A DNA stretch of 64,000 nucleotides from Actinomycetota bacterium (lineage in GTDB: Bacteria > Actinomycetota > Actinomycetes > Mycobacteriales > Mycobacteriaceae). Every line of letters starts with the position of its first letter. Position 1 is the stretch's first letter. Location: NCBI GenBank assembly GCA_018268465.1, contig JAFDWN010000023.1, positions 1 through 64,000 on the forward strand, given 5' to 3'. Shown in pieces: positions 10,625 to 19,516 of this stretch. Position numbers and translations under genes: made by a program. The notes under the pieces are model-generated. The model was not told where the DNA came from. It saw nothing but the letters and a program-made list of their open reading frames with translations, and made no database searches.

Positions 10625-11767
10625 TCAGCGGCCGGTGAAGGTCTCACGCAGCCGACTGAACAATCCGCCCGACGCCGACGCCGATTGCGTCGAGCGGATC
10701 TCGGCGGCGTCACGTTGGCGGTTGTCCTTGAGCTTGCGCAACAACTCGATGTCGGTGTGGTCCAGGCGCGCGGGCACCACGACGTCGATGTGGGCGTGCA
10801 AGTCGCCGCGTACACCCGAGCGCAGATGTGGCATGCCGTGACCGCGCAGTGTCGTCACCGATCCCGGCTGGGTCCCCGCGGCGATGGTGATCTCCGTCGG
10901 ACCGTCGAGGATCGCGTCGACGGTCACGGTGGTGCCCAGCGCCGCGTCGACCATGGGGACCGAGATCGTGCAGTGCAGATCGTCGCCGTCGCGGACGAAC
11001 ACCTCGTGGGCCTTCTCGTGGACCTCCACGTACAGGTCGCCCGCCGGGCCGCCGCCCGGGCCGACTTCCCCCTGGGCCGCCAGTCGTACCCGCATACCGT
11101 CGCCGACCCCGGCCGGGATCTTGACGCTGATCTCCCGGCGCGCCCGCACCCGGCCGTCACCGCCGCAGCGGTGGCAGGGGTCGGGGATGACTTCACCGAC
11201 CCCGCCGCACACCGGGCACGGCCGCGACGTCATCACCTGGCCGAGCAGGGACCGCTGCACGCTCTGAATTTCGCCGCGACCCCCGCAGGTGTCGCAGCTG
11301 ACCGGGGTCGACTTGCCGTGCGTGCCCTTGCCGTGGCACAGGTCACACAGCACCGCGGTGTCGACGGTGACCTGTTTGGTCACGCCGGTGGCACACTCGC
11401 CGAGATCCAGCCGCATGCGCAGCAGTGAATCCGAGCCCGGCCGCACCCGGCCGATGGGGCCGCGCGAGGTCGTGCCGCCGCCGAAGAACGCCTCGAACAC
11501 GTCGCCCAGCCCGCCGAATCCGGTGAACCCGTTGGCCGCGGCGCCGGCGGATTCCATCGGGTCGCCGCCAAGGTCGACGATGCGGCGCTTCTCGGGATCG
11601 CTGAGCACCTCGTAGGCGACGCTGATCTCCTTGAACCGCGCCTGCGCCTCTTCGTCGGGGTTGACGTCGGGATGCAGCTCTCGGGCCAGCCGCCGATACG
11701 CGCGCTTGATCTCCGAATCACTCGCACCCTTGCCCACCCCGAGCAGGCCGTAATAGTCGCGTGCCAC
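10625..11767 (-). CDS. dnaJ2: Chaperone protein DnaJ2
   Basis: A 380-residue type I Hsp40 cochaperone that delivers substrates to DnaK and stimulates its ATPase. The J domain has the HPD triad at residues 32-34, then a Gly/Phe region ([19 protein letters not shown]), four CxxCxGxG zinc repeats ([32 protein letters not shown]) and the C-terminal substrate domains. It lies 44 bases after hrcA with a strong inverted repeat in the gap. Confidence 0.97.
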   Translation of the reverse strand: MARDYYGLLGVGKGASDSEIKRAYRRLARELHPDVNPDEEAQARFKEISVAYEVLSDPEKRRIVDLGGDPMESAGAAANGFTGFGGLGDVFEAFFGGGTTSRGPIGRVRPGSDSLLRMRLDLGECATGVTKQVTVDTAVLCDLCHGKGTHGKSTPVSCDTCGGRGEIQSVQRSLLGQVMTSRPCPVCGGVGEVIPDPCHRCGGDGRVRARREISVKIPAGVGDGMRVRLAAQGEVGPGGGPAGDLYVEVHEKAHEVFVRDGDDLHCTISVPMVDAALGTTVTVDAILDGPTEITIAAGTQPGSVTTLRGHGMPHLRSGVRGDLHAHIDVVVPARLDHTDIELLRKLKDNRQRDAAEIRSTQSASASGGLFSRLRETFTGR

Positions 11768-11782
11768 GCCTCAACCTTTCCC

Positions 11783-11812
11783 ACCGCTGTGACGCGGCTG
11801 TACCACAGCGGT
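11783..11812 (-). other. 9-bp inverted repeat between hrcA and dnaJ2
   Basis: The arms ACCGCTGTG (11783-11791) and CACAGCGGT (11804-11812) are perfect complements with a 12-base loop. The repeat occupies most of the hrcA-dnaJ2 gap and touches the hrcA stop. No T-run follows, so it is not a classical terminator; it could stabilise or process the mRNA or tune dnaJ2 expression relative to hrcA. Confidence 0.5.
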
Positions 11813-12843
11813 TATCTGCTGCCTAGAACTTGGCCAATATAGAGCGCAACAGCGGCGACGTTGGCGATCGTTCCCGGGTAGTCCATCCGGGTGGGTCCCA
11901 GTACGCCCATTCCGCCGTACACCTTGCCCGACGAGCCATAGGTGGTGCTCACCACCGAGGTGCCGATCATCTGCTCGGCCTCGGTCTCATGGCCGATGCG
12001 CACGGTGACCTTACCGGCCTCCTGCTGCGCTGCCAGCAGGCGCAACACCACGACCTGTTCCTCCAGCGCCTCGAGCACCGAACGCAGCGACCCGCCGAAG
12101 TCGGTGCTGCTGCGGGTCAGGTTCGCGGTACCGCCGAGCAGCAGCCGCTCTTCGGCGTGTTCGACGAGCGTCTCCACCAGCACCGTGGCCGAACGTCCCA
12201 CCGCGTCGGACAGGCCGCCACTGCCGTTGAGATTGCTCGCCAGGTCCGAAACGGCGATCGATGCCGCCGTGAGGGGTTTGCCCTCCAGCGCCTGCCCGAG
12301 GAGTTCACGCAGCTTGGCGAGCTGGTGGTCGTCGATCGCGTCGCCCAGTTCGACGATCCGCTGGTCGACGCGGCCGGTGTCGGTGATGACCACCAGCAGC
12401 AGCCGGGCGGGAGTGAGGGCGACCACCTCGAGATGGCGCACCGATGAGGTGCTCAGCGTCGGGTACTGCACCACCGCCACCTGCCGGGTCAACTGGGCCA
12501 GCAACCGCACGGCGCGGCGCAGCACATCGTCGAGGTCGACGCCGGATTCCAGGAACGTCAGGATGGCGCGCCGCTCCGAGGACGAGAGCGGTTTCACATC
12601 GTCGAGGCGGTCGACGAACTCGCGGTAGCCCTTCTCCGTGGGCACACGGCCCGAGCTGGTGTGCGGCTGGGTGATGTAGCCCTCGGCCTCCAGCACCGCC
12701 ATGTCGTTGCGAACCGTCGCGCTGGATACGCCCAGGTTGTGGCGTTCGACGAGGGATTTCGAGCCGATGGGTTCCTTGGTGGACACGAAGTCGGCGACGA
12801 TGGCGCGCAGCACCTCGAAGCGACGATCGTCGGCACTACCCAT
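11812..12843 (-). CDS. hrcA: Heat-inducible transcription repressor HrcA
   Basis: A 343-residue repressor that binds CIRCE operators upstream of groES/groEL genes and whose folding depends on GroEL. The N-terminal winged helix contains [20 protein letters not shown], followed by the HrcA GAF-like domain ending YIGQVLGSR. The ATG 12841-12843 gives the normal length. No CIRCE element (TTAGCACTC-N9-GAGTGCTAA) was seen beside it in this window, so its targets are elsewhere. Confidence 0.97.
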   Translation of the reverse strand: MGSADDRRFEVLRAIVADFVSTKEPIGSKSLVERHNLGVSSATVRNDMAVLEAEGYITQPHTSSGRVPTEKGYREFVDRLDDVKPLSSSERRAILTFLESGVDLDDVLRRAVRLLAQLTRQVAVVQYPTLSTSSVRHLEVVALTPARLLLVVITDTGRVDQRIVELGDAIDDHQLAKLRELLGQALEGKPLTAASIAVSDLASNLNGSGGLSDAVGRSATVLVETLVEHAEERLLLGGTANLTRSSTDFGGSLRSVLEALEEQVVVLRLLAAQQEAGKVTVRIGHETEAEQMIGTSVVSTTYGSSGKVYGGMGVLGPTRMDYPGTIANVAAVALYIGQVLGSR

Positions 12844-13006
12844 CGTTCACCCACCTCTCCCGGCATGTTCGCACCCCATTTTACGGCTATCAACAGGCCT
12901 GATCCTGCTGGAGCGGGTGTTTGGGCCGCGCTTGTCGTCCGCGGCTCGGTTAACCTTGCAAGCCTGGCCATAGTTGCGGGGGAACCGAGTCACCGAAGGC
13001 GCGCTG

Positions 13007-13333
13007 ATGATCTTCAAGGGTGTCCGCGACGGTAAGCCGTATCCCGACCACGGTCTGAGCTACCGGGACTGGTCGCGGATCCCGCCCCGGCAAATCCGGC
13101 TGGACGAACTCGTCACCACCACGACGGTGCTGGCGCTGGACCGTCTGCTGTCCGAAGATTCGACGTTTTACGGCGACCTGTTCCCGCATGCGGTCAGGTG
13201 GCACGGCGTGGTCTACCTGGAGGATGGCTTGCACCGCGCGGTCCGCGCCGCGCTGCGCAACCGCACCATCCTGCACGCGCGGCTGTTCGACATGGACCTG
13301 CCGTTGTCGCACCAGGTCACTGCGGGACGGTGA
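13007..13333 (+). CDS. Conserved hypothetical protein (Rv2375-like)
   Basis: A 108-residue protein, small and mixed alpha/beta, with RIPPRQIRLDELVTTTTVLALDRLLSEDSTFYGDLFPHAVRW and an EDGLHRAVRAALRNR segment. The same small conserved gene follows hrcA in M. tuberculosis (Rv2375). The ATG at 13007 is preferred over 12974 because the conserved part begins MIFKGVRDGKPYPDHGL. No catalytic motif is apparent. It marks the left edge of the accessory island. Confidence 0.85.
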   Translation: MIFKGVRDGKPYPDHGLSYRDWSRIPPRQIRLDELVTTTTVLALDRLLSEDSTFYGDLFPHAVRWHGVVYLEDGLHRAVRAALRNRTILHARLFDMDLPLSHQVTAGR

Positions 13334-13343
13334 GCCCGCCGCG

Positions 13344-13829
13344 TCACAGCCGGCCGTAGACCGCCACCACCACGGTCCGGTCCAGGCTGTTCTCCGACCA
13401 CACTCCGATCGCGGTGTTGGCGCAGTCCTGCATGATCGCGAGGTAGTCGGGTCGGTGGTACCACTGCTGGAGGATCTCCAGGCCGGTGATGGCCAGGGCC
13501 GGATTGATCGCCACGGTCTGCGCGACGACACCGGGGAATCCGGCGGCTTCGGCGCGTTGTTGGGGTGTCGACCCGTCCGATCCGAGGTCACCGGAAATGC
13601 TCCGGTTGCGCAGCACGTCGTTGGCGTGCCACTGCGCGGCCAGCCGGAGGCGCGGGTCGATGCGCAGGTCGTCTCGGCACCCGGCCTGGCGCTGAATGGT
13701 GTACACGTTGGCCACGACTCCGTCGTTGAGGCGTTTGTTGTCCGCCTGCGCGACCGGGGCGGCCAGGCACATGCCGACGACCGCGACGAAGCCTGCATAC
13801 GTGGACCTCAGGTAACCAACGCTTTTCAT
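13344..13829 (-). CDS. Secreted CAP-domain (SCP/PR-1-like) protein
   Basis: A 161-residue exported protein. A signal peptide covers about residues 1-29, with predicted cleavage after AQA. The remainder is a CAP domain: DPRLRLAAQWHANDVL carries the conserved His, and late GVWSENSLDRTVVVAVYG is the closing strand. Two cysteines (near 51 and 136) could form a disulfide. Its start overlaps the stop of the DUF732 gene as ATGA, tying it to the mce transcript. CAP proteins bind sterols or lipids in other systems, which would suit a lipid uptake operon; this is inference. Confidence 0.75.
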   Translation of the reverse strand: MKSVGYLRSTYAGFVAVVGMCLAAPVAQADNKRLNDGVVANVYTIQRQAGCRDDLRIDPRLRLAAQWHANDVLRNRSISGDLGSDGSTPQQRAEAAGFPGVVAQTVAINPALAITGLEILQQWYHRPDYLAIMQDCANTAIGVWSENSLDRTVVVAVYGRL

Positions 13830-14176
13830 GATCCCGGCGGTGGTCGATAACCGGCGGCCGAGTTCCGCAGCTGCCAGATCTGGGCGGGGCAGAGTTCGTT
13901 GACCGCTTGGGAGATCAGGTAGGAGGCCTGGAATTCGTCGCGCGTGGCGAAATCGGTTCTCACATCGTCCATCACGTCCGCGTAGGCACGCCCCCGTGCG
14001 GTCTTGTCACAGATGCCGTATCCGTACGACAGTGCGGCCTCGGCGCTGGCGAAGTGGTACCCGGGCCGCACCGTGACGTTGACCAGATAGGCCACCGCGT
14101 CGGCATGTGCGGGTGCGGCCACCCACAGGCCGGCGCCGGTCGCGACGGCGGTCGCCAGCAGCATTCTCAATCGCAC
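13826..14176 (-). CDS. Secreted DUF732 protein
   Basis: A 116-residue protein with a signal peptide (residues about 1-25, cleaved after AHA) and a DUF732 domain: LSYGYGICDKTARGRAYADVMDDV ... YLISQAVNELCPAQIW, with the two conserved cysteines. DUF732 proteins are small secreted helical proteins common in mycobacteria, function unknown. It starts 13 bases after the second Mce-associated gene and overlaps the CAP gene by ATGA, so it appears to be a late gene of the mce operon. Confidence 0.8.
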   Translation of the reverse strand: MRLRMLLATAVATGAGLWVAAPAHADAVAYLVNVTVRPGYHFASAEAALSYGYGICDKTARGRAYADVMDDVRTDFATRDEFQASYLISQAVNELCPAQIWQLRNSAAGYRPPPGS

Positions 14177-14189
14177 GACCGATGCCCGC

Positions 14190-14816
14190 TCATACCGGGG
14201 TGAACTCGGAGATCAGCCAGCGGTCGCCGACTCTGTCCAGGGTCACTTGCACGCTGGAGGTGGTATTCGTCGGGGCGCTGTCGCCGACGGTCGTCGTCTG
14301 GTTGACGAACACCACCACGACCGCGTGACTGCCGCTCGCCGATACCGAAGCGGCGGCGGGCACACTGGCCACTGCGGAGATCCGCTGCTGCTTGGCGCCG
14401 GGGATGACCACATCGCGGATCAGCGAGGTGTAGGCGTCGTGGAACGATCCGGTCAGTCGGGCGCTGGCCGCCTCGAGATCGGTCTCGACGCTGTCGGCCC
14501 GGTAGGACAGCATCGCGATGGTGCCCTCGGTGGCGGCCTGCACGGAGGTGATCGCCGCCCGCTGGGAGTCCCGCGTCGAGGTGTCGCGCCATTTCAGGTA
14601 GCCGGCGGCGGCGCCGAGGAAGACCGCGATGACGGGCAGCAGCCCGAAGGCGATCGCCTTCACCCACCATCGTGTTGCTTCCCGGGGGATTTCGGCGCGC
14701 TCAGGCGCGCTCAACGCCTCTGAGGACACCGAATCGGCTTCGGTGTCGGTATCCACACCCTCGTCGTCGGGGGCGGCTGCGGTGTCGGCTTGCCTACGGC
14801 GGAGCAGAGCGATCAC
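14190..14816 (-). CDS. Mce-associated membrane protein 2
   Basis: A 208-residue protein with an acidic disordered N-terminus (about 1-45), one membrane helix (WWVKAIAFGLLPVIAVFLGAA start at about 50) and a periplasmic domain ending in WLISEFTPV, the typical Mce-associated (Mas) C-terminus. Mas proteins stabilise or assemble Mce complexes. ATGA overlap with the first Mas gene. Confidence 0.88.
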   Translation of the reverse strand: MIALLRRRQADTAAAPDDEGVDTDTEADSVSSEALSAPERAEIPREATRWWVKAIAFGLLPVIAVFLGAAAGYLKWRDTSTRDSQRAAITSVQAATEGTIAMLSYRADSVETDLEAASARLTGSFHDAYTSLIRDVVIPGAKQQRISAVASVPAAASVSASGSHAVVVVFVNQTTTVGDSAPTNTTSSVQVTLDRVGDRWLISEFTPV

Positions 14817-15544
14817 GGGACAAACCCCACATTCGAAATCTTCGCGCCGTCACCGGCGTCCTGAACCGTCAACCGCATCCGCCAGTGCCGGGGTTGCTGC
14901 TCGGGGGCGGCGCTGTTGGATGTGGTGACCGTGACACTGACGAGCACCTCGGCGGTGTCGCCGTCGACGGATTCGATACCGGCGGCGGTCACGGTGCCTT
15001 CCGTCGTGGACTGCGACTGTCGGACGACGTCGGTGAATGCCGTTGCGTTGCGCTGGAACTCGTCGTGGAAAACGCCGACCGAGGAGTCGAGAACGCGCTG
15101 GATATCGGCCCCAACCCGGGTGTGGTCGATCGTGGTCAGATTCACCGCGCCCTGGCGTCCGGCTTCGAGGAATAGCGCGCGTTGCTGTTGTAGGTGTTGG
15201 GATTCGTTGGCCCGCACAGCAAGCCACACCGTCAGCCCGCCGAGGGCCAGACACATCACGACACCGAGAAGCAGCGCCGATCGGATGACGCCGGGCGCCC
15301 TGGTCCGCTCGCCGGCGCCACCGCCGTCCTCGCCGTCCACCGGGTCCTCGCCGTCCACCGGTTCGTCGCCGTCCACAAGGTCCGCGCTGTCCGCCGGGGG
15401 CCGATCCTCGCCGACCTGCTCGCCCGGCGGCGGATGCTGTCCGCCCGCCGCGATGTCCTGCGCCCGGGCCGCGTCCGCCGCCGCGCCGTCGGCGATCTCC
15501 GCATCCGTCAGTTGCCCGTCGGTGGTGTCAACATCGACTGCCAT
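14813..15544 (-). CDS. Mce-associated membrane protein 1
   Basis: A 243-residue protein. The first about 85 residues are very acidic and repetitive (VDGDEPVDGEDPVDGED), then come a single membrane helix (about 88-108) and a periplasmic domain ending KISNVGFVP. The family is the Mas group downstream of mceF in mycobacterial mce operons. The start lies 37 bases inside mceF. Confidence 0.88.
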   Translation of the reverse strand: MAVDVDTTDGQLTDAEIADGAAADAARAQDIAAGGQHPPPGEQVGEDRPPADSADLVDGDEPVDGEDPVDGEDGGGAGERTRAPGVIRSALLLGVVMCLALGGLTVWLAVRANESQHLQQQRALFLEAGRQGAVNLTTIDHTRVGADIQRVLDSSVGVFHDEFQRNATAFTDVVRQSQSTTEGTVTAAGIESVDGDTAEVLVSVTVTTSNSAAPEQQPRHWRMRLTVQDAGDGAKISNVGFVP

Positions 15545-16980
15545 GTCCGCTCCTTCGGTGTGGTCTCGGCGAGGTCGCTCTGGGTGTAGACGTTGCCGTC
15601 CGGTCCGAGGTATGTGCCTGTCGCAGGGTCGTATTCCGCTGCGGCCAGCGCAGGCACCGGCACCGCGGGAGGAGGCGGCGGCGGGGGCTGGGGCGGCACG
15701 GCGTCCGGGGGCAACTGCGGGATGTCCTGGCCCGACAGCGTCGCGTTGGGATCGCCCTTCCAGTTGTAGCCGTCGTTGAGAGGCACGTAGGGTTCGCCGG
15801 TCTCGCAGAGCTTGACCGAGGGCGCACGCTTACCGGGGACGGTCTCGCACGGCAGGTTTCGGGCGCCGCGCACGTTGAACGCCGAATCCTGCGGCACCCG
15901 GCAGTACAGGTCGCCGGGGGCCCGGTCGGGGTAGTCCTCGAATGTCGCTGTGCGTTGCTGCCGGGCCGGCAGGAAACCCGTGGTGCAGGCCGGCGGTAGA
16001 TTCAGGTTGAGATTGAAACTCAGGTAGGCGCCGTGGTAACCCGTCTTGCTGTTCGCGTTGGCGACCTCGATGCCCTGCAAGGACGCGATGCCTTGCGGTA
16101 GCAGCACCAGCAGTTGTTCGATCGAGGGCTGATAGGTCAGCGCAACCCGGCCGACACTGACGAAGTTGGCCAGCAACACCGGCAGGGTCGGCTGCAGCCG
16201 GTCGATCAACTGCCGCGCTTCGTCCGCGGCGGGACCGCCCTGCTCGATGAACCCGGCGACCGCCGAATCATGTTCTCGCAGTTGGTCGGTGACTGTGGCC
16301 AGATGCGATGCCCAGGCGTGGATGGCGTCGGCGGTTCCGGTCTGCGACGCGACGACAGGCTGCCACTGGTCGATCAGCGTCGTGAGCGGATCGAGGTTCT
16401 TGCGTGCCTCGATCGCCAACGTCGTCGAGCCGTTGACCACGCGTGAGATCTCCGGCCCCAACCCCCCGACCGCGATGTACGCCTCGTCGATCGCCGTCTT
16501 GAGGTTGTCGCGCGGAATCGCCCGCAAACCGTCGCTGGCCGCGCCCAGCAGGTCGTTGATATCCGGGGGGACGGAGGTGTCCTGCAGCGCGATCACGTCA
16601 CCGTCCCTCAGTGGTGGCGCTGTGGTGCTGCGGGGCAACAACTCGACGTATTGTTCACCGATGGCCGACTGACTGTGCACCTCCGCACGGAGGTCCGACG
16701 GTATGTCGATGCCCGAATTCAGTGACAGCACCGCGGCCACCCGTCCGTCCTGGGTCAAGCTCACGCTGTCGACCCGGCCCACCTCGGTTCCCCGATAGGT
16801 CACGTTGCCCGTCGGGTAGAGACCGCCGGCCTGTGCGAGTTCCATCGTCACCGTGTAGCGGCCGACGCCGAAGAGTTTCGCCGGCAGCTTCATGTAGCCG
16901 AAAACCATGACCGACCCGAAGACGGTCGCGATGACCGTGAAGACGATCAGCTGAATCTTGGTGCGCCGGTTCAGATGCAT
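15508..16980 (-). CDS. mceF: Mce family protein MceF
   Basis: A 490-residue subunit of the Mce lipid transporter. An N-terminal membrane anchor (residues about 8-28, IQLIVFTVIATVFGSVMVFG) precedes the MCE/MlaD domain (about 38-115), a long helical region and a Pro-rich C-terminus (PPQPPPPPPPAVPVPA). Mce subunits are thought to form a tube carrying hydrophobic substrate across the periplasm. The ATG at 16978-16980, 2 bases after mceE, is chosen. Confidence 0.93.
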   Translation of the reverse strand: MHLNRRTKIQLIVFTVIATVFGSVMVFGYMKLPAKLFGVGRYTVTMELAQAGGLYPTGNVTYRGTEVGRVDSVSLTQDGRVAAVLSLNSGIDIPSDLRAEVHSQSAIGEQYVELLPRSTTAPPLRDGDVIALQDTSVPPDINDLLGAASDGLRAIPRDNLKTAIDEAYIAVGGLGPEISRVVNGSTTLAIEARKNLDPLTTLIDQWQPVVASQTGTADAIHAWASHLATVTDQLREHDSAVAGFIEQGGPAADEARQLIDRLQPTLPVLLANFVSVGRVALTYQPSIEQLLVLLPQGIASLQGIEVANANSKTGYHGAYLSFNLNLNLPPACTTGFLPARQQRTATFEDYPDRAPGDLYCRVPQDSAFNVRGARNLPCETVPGKRAPSVKLCETGEPYVPLNDGYNWKGDPNATLSGQDIPQLPPDAVPPQPPPPPPPAVPVPALAAAEYDPATGTYLGPDGNVYTQSDLAETTPKERTWQSMLTPPTGN

Positions 16981-16982
16981 AG

Positions 16983-18119
16983 CTAGGGCCCCTGATCCAG
17001 GTGGTAGGGCGCAACCAGCGGATTGCCGGCGGTATAGGGGCTGGGGAACTGGCCGATCGTGCGCCCCCACTGCATTTCCAGCGCCGTGAGGTCGCCCTCC
17101 CACCGGGTTCCGGTGAACAGGCCGGCGTCGATGCGGCTGAGGGTGAGGTCGACGATGGCGATCATGTTGGCGTAGTCACCGCGCATCCAGTTCTCCAACG
17201 TCTCGTTCGGAAACGGGAAGGTGGACAACATGCTCAGTGACCGCGTCAGATTCGGTCCGGCGTCGGCGAGGGATTCCAGCACCGGGCCGATCGCGTTGAG
17301 TTCCGACACCAGACTGGCCCTGGTCTGATTGACCGAGTCCGCAGCCAGCGCGCTGAACTTGCCGAACTGGTCGAGGGCATCGGCCAGCTCGTGGCGGACG
17401 TCCTTCAGCACCGCAAGGGCGTCGGGAATGGTCCGCAGCGCCCGGTCGACCACGGGCTTACTGTCGGCGAATTTCGCGGTGAGGTCGTTCAAACTCTCGG
17501 TCGCCGCGATGATGTCGTCGGTTTGGGCGTTGGTATTGGCGACGAATGTGTCCAACTGCCCGATGAGGCTGCGCAGATCGTTCTCTCGTCCGTCGAACGC
17601 CGTGCTCAATGCCTTGGTGATGTCCTGCAGCTGGCCGAGCCCACCGCCGTTGAGCACCAGCGACAATGCGCCGAGCGTCTGCTCGGTGGTCGGGTAGGCG
17701 GTCGCGTTCGACAGCGGGATGAGGGCACCGTCCCGCAGTCGCCCCTGCGGCGGCACGCCGGTGGGCGCGGCGAGTTCCACGTGCATCGAGCCGAGCAGGC
17801 TCGTCTGGCCGATCGACGCCGTCGCGTTGGCGGGCAGCTGTACATCTCCGTTGAGTCGCATCGTCAACAGCGCATGCCAGCCCTGCCTCTCGATCCTGGT
17901 AACGGTGCCCACCGTGATGTCGCCGACACGGACACGCGAATTAGGTTGCAGATTCGTGACATCGGGCATTTGCGTGTGGATGACGAACGCGTCTGGTCCG
18001 CCGCCCTCGGTGCCGGGCAGCGGCAACGAGTTCAGGCCGCGCCAGCCGCATCCCGTCATAGCGACGGTCAGCAGCAGGCACACCGCCGCCGCGGCGTAGC
18101 GTGGTCTGCTCCACCTCAT
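16983..18119 (-). CDS. mceE: Mce family lipoprotein MceE (LprK-like)
   Basis: A 378-residue lipoprotein: signal peptide with lipobox MTGC, lipidated Cys at 24, then an MCE domain (about 42-120, with TVGTVTRIERQGWHALL) and a helical tail domain. The E position in mce operons is regularly the lipoprotein. Overlaps mceD by ATGA. Confidence 0.93.
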   Translation of the reverse strand: MRWSRPRYAAAAVCLLLTVAMTGCGWRGLNSLPLPGTEGGGPDAFVIHTQMPDVTNLQPNSRVRVGDITVGTVTRIERQGWHALLTMRLNGDVQLPANATASIGQTSLLGSMHVELAAPTGVPPQGRLRDGALIPLSNATAYPTTEQTLGALSLVLNGGGLGQLQDITKALSTAFDGRENDLRSLIGQLDTFVANTNAQTDDIIAATESLNDLTAKFADSKPVVDRALRTIPDALAVLKDVRHELADALDQFGKFSALAADSVNQTRASLVSELNAIGPVLESLADAGPNLTRSLSMLSTFPFPNETLENWMRGDYANMIAIVDLTLSRIDAGLFTGTRWEGDLTALEMQWGRTIGQFPSPYTAGNPLVAPYHLDQGP

Positions 18120-19516
18120 CGGCTACCTCCCTGCGGAATCATCAGTCCGGGCAGTCCCGCCCCGGGATCGGCGGGCGCGGAATCCGTTGCCGGGGAATCG
18201 GATTGCGGCGACTCGGCGGCCAGCGGCGGCCCGGGAACCGGCGCAGCCGCGCCGGGGTCGGTCGCGTCGCCGACCGCCGGGGCCGCGGCTGCCGGCCCGG
18301 CCGACGGCGTCGCGGGCGCGGGTGCGGGTGCGGGTGCGGGTGCGGGTGGAATGTAGTCCGGGCGCAGCCGGTCCTCGCTGTAGGTGATTTCGTTGGGCCG
18401 GGCCTGAGCACCGACGAAGGGATTGAGCCCGATCGGCGGGAAGTTGTACTGGCGGTTCTTGACGATCGGGGCCAGGTACTGCACGCACAGTTTCGCCGTT
18501 TCCGGCCCGCGCAGGCGCGACGCCGCCTGGATGGCGCCGCAGATGAAGCCGATCGGATCGGCGAAGTTGTTGACCGCAAGCGCGCCGGTCAGCGCTCCGT
18601 TGGCGGGCTCGTAGATGTTGTTGAAGTTCGCCAGCGTCGTCGGCGCGACGTGCAGCGTCTGTTTGATGTCGTCGAGGCTCTCGACCAACGCGGTGCTGAT
18701 CGACGCCAGGGTGTCCGACGTGGTGCCCAGCGCCTCACGGTTGTCCGCCGTGAAACTGCGCACCTCCCCCGCCACCGAATAGAGGTCTTCGGCCGCGCGT
18801 CCCACTTCGTCCGGATCGTTGGCGACGAGCGAGGTGGCGCTTGCCAGGTTCCTGTTGAGTTGTGCGAGCAGATCGGCGCTGTCGTGCAACGCCGACACCA
18901 GGACCGACAGGTTCCGCAGCGTCGAGAACAGATCCCCGCCGTGGTCGTCGAGAGTGGACATCGTGCGCGACAGTTTGATCAGCGCGTCGCGGATATTCGC
19001 GCCCTGGCCGCGCAGGTTGTCCGCCGCGGTGTTGATGAACGCGCCGAGGGCGCTGACGCCTCCGGGTTCGGTGGGCTGCAGCGTCTTGGTCAGCCGTTCG
19101 AGTTGGACGCGGAAGTCGTCCCAACTGACCGGTATCGCCGTGCGGTCGTGCGGGATCACCGCGTTGTCCTGAAGTACGGGGCCACCGGTGTAGGCGGGGG
19201 TGAGCTGGACGGCACGGCCGGTGACGAGTTGTGGTGAGAGCACCACGGCCCGGACGTCGGCGGGCACCTGGTAGTTGGCGTCGAACCAGAAGGTGATTTT
19301 CGCCTGCAGCGGTTGCGGCTCGATCTTCTCGATCTTGCCGACCGGAACACCGAGGATGAGCACGTCGTCGCCGGCGAAAACGCCGTTGCTGTTCTCGAAG
19401 TACGCGGTGACGGTGGTGCGCGCCGCCGCGGTGTGCCGCAGCGCCACCACCAATCCGCCGACCAGGACCAGGACCAGCGCCAGCGCCAGCCCGATGCGGA
19501 ACTTGGGGCCGCTCAT
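18116..19516 (-). CDS. mceD: Mce family protein MceD
   Basis: A 466-residue Mce subunit: membrane anchor at about 7-26 (IGLALALVLVLVGGLVVAL), MCE domain about 33-115 (GVPVGKIEKIE), helical domain, and a low-complexity C-terminus rich in Pro and Ala that includes five PA dipeptides encoded by a hexanucleotide repeat. Four-base overlaps with mceC and mceE. Confidence 0.93.
   Translation of the reverse strand: MSGPKFRIGLALALVLVLVGGLVVALRHTAAARTTVTAYFENSNGVFAGDDVLILGVPVGKIEKIEPQPLQAKITFWFDANYQVPADVRAVVLSPQLVTGRAVQLTPAYTGGPVLQDNAVIPHDRTAIPVSWDDFRVQLERLTKTLQPTEPGGVSALGAFINTAADNLRGQGANIRDALIKLSRTMSTLDDHGGDLFSTLRNLSVLVSALHDSADLLAQLNRNLASATSLVANDPDEVGRAAEDLYSVAGEVRSFTADNREALGTTSDTLASISTALVESLDDIKQTLHVAPTTLANFNNIYEPANGALTGALAVNNFADPIGFICGAIQAASRLRGPETAKLCVQYLAPIVKNRQYNFPPIGLNPFVGAQARPNEITYSEDRLRPDYIPPAPAPAPAPAPATPSAGPAAAAPAVGDATDPGAAAPVPGPPLAAESPQSDSPATDSAPADPGAGLPGLMIPQGGSR
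18318..18347. repeat. GCGGGT hexanucleotide repeat in mceD
   Basis: Five perfect copies of GCGGGT (plus strand), with an imperfect copy (GCGGGC) just before at 18312. On the coding strand they give alternating Pro-Ala in the MceD tail. Because the unit is six bases, copy number change would alter length without breaking the frame. Confidence 0.9.

Noticed and set aside
11768-13006. Search for a CIRCE element next to hrcA and dnaJ2
   Set aside because: No TTAGCACTC-N9-GAGTGCTAA or close match was seen near these genes.
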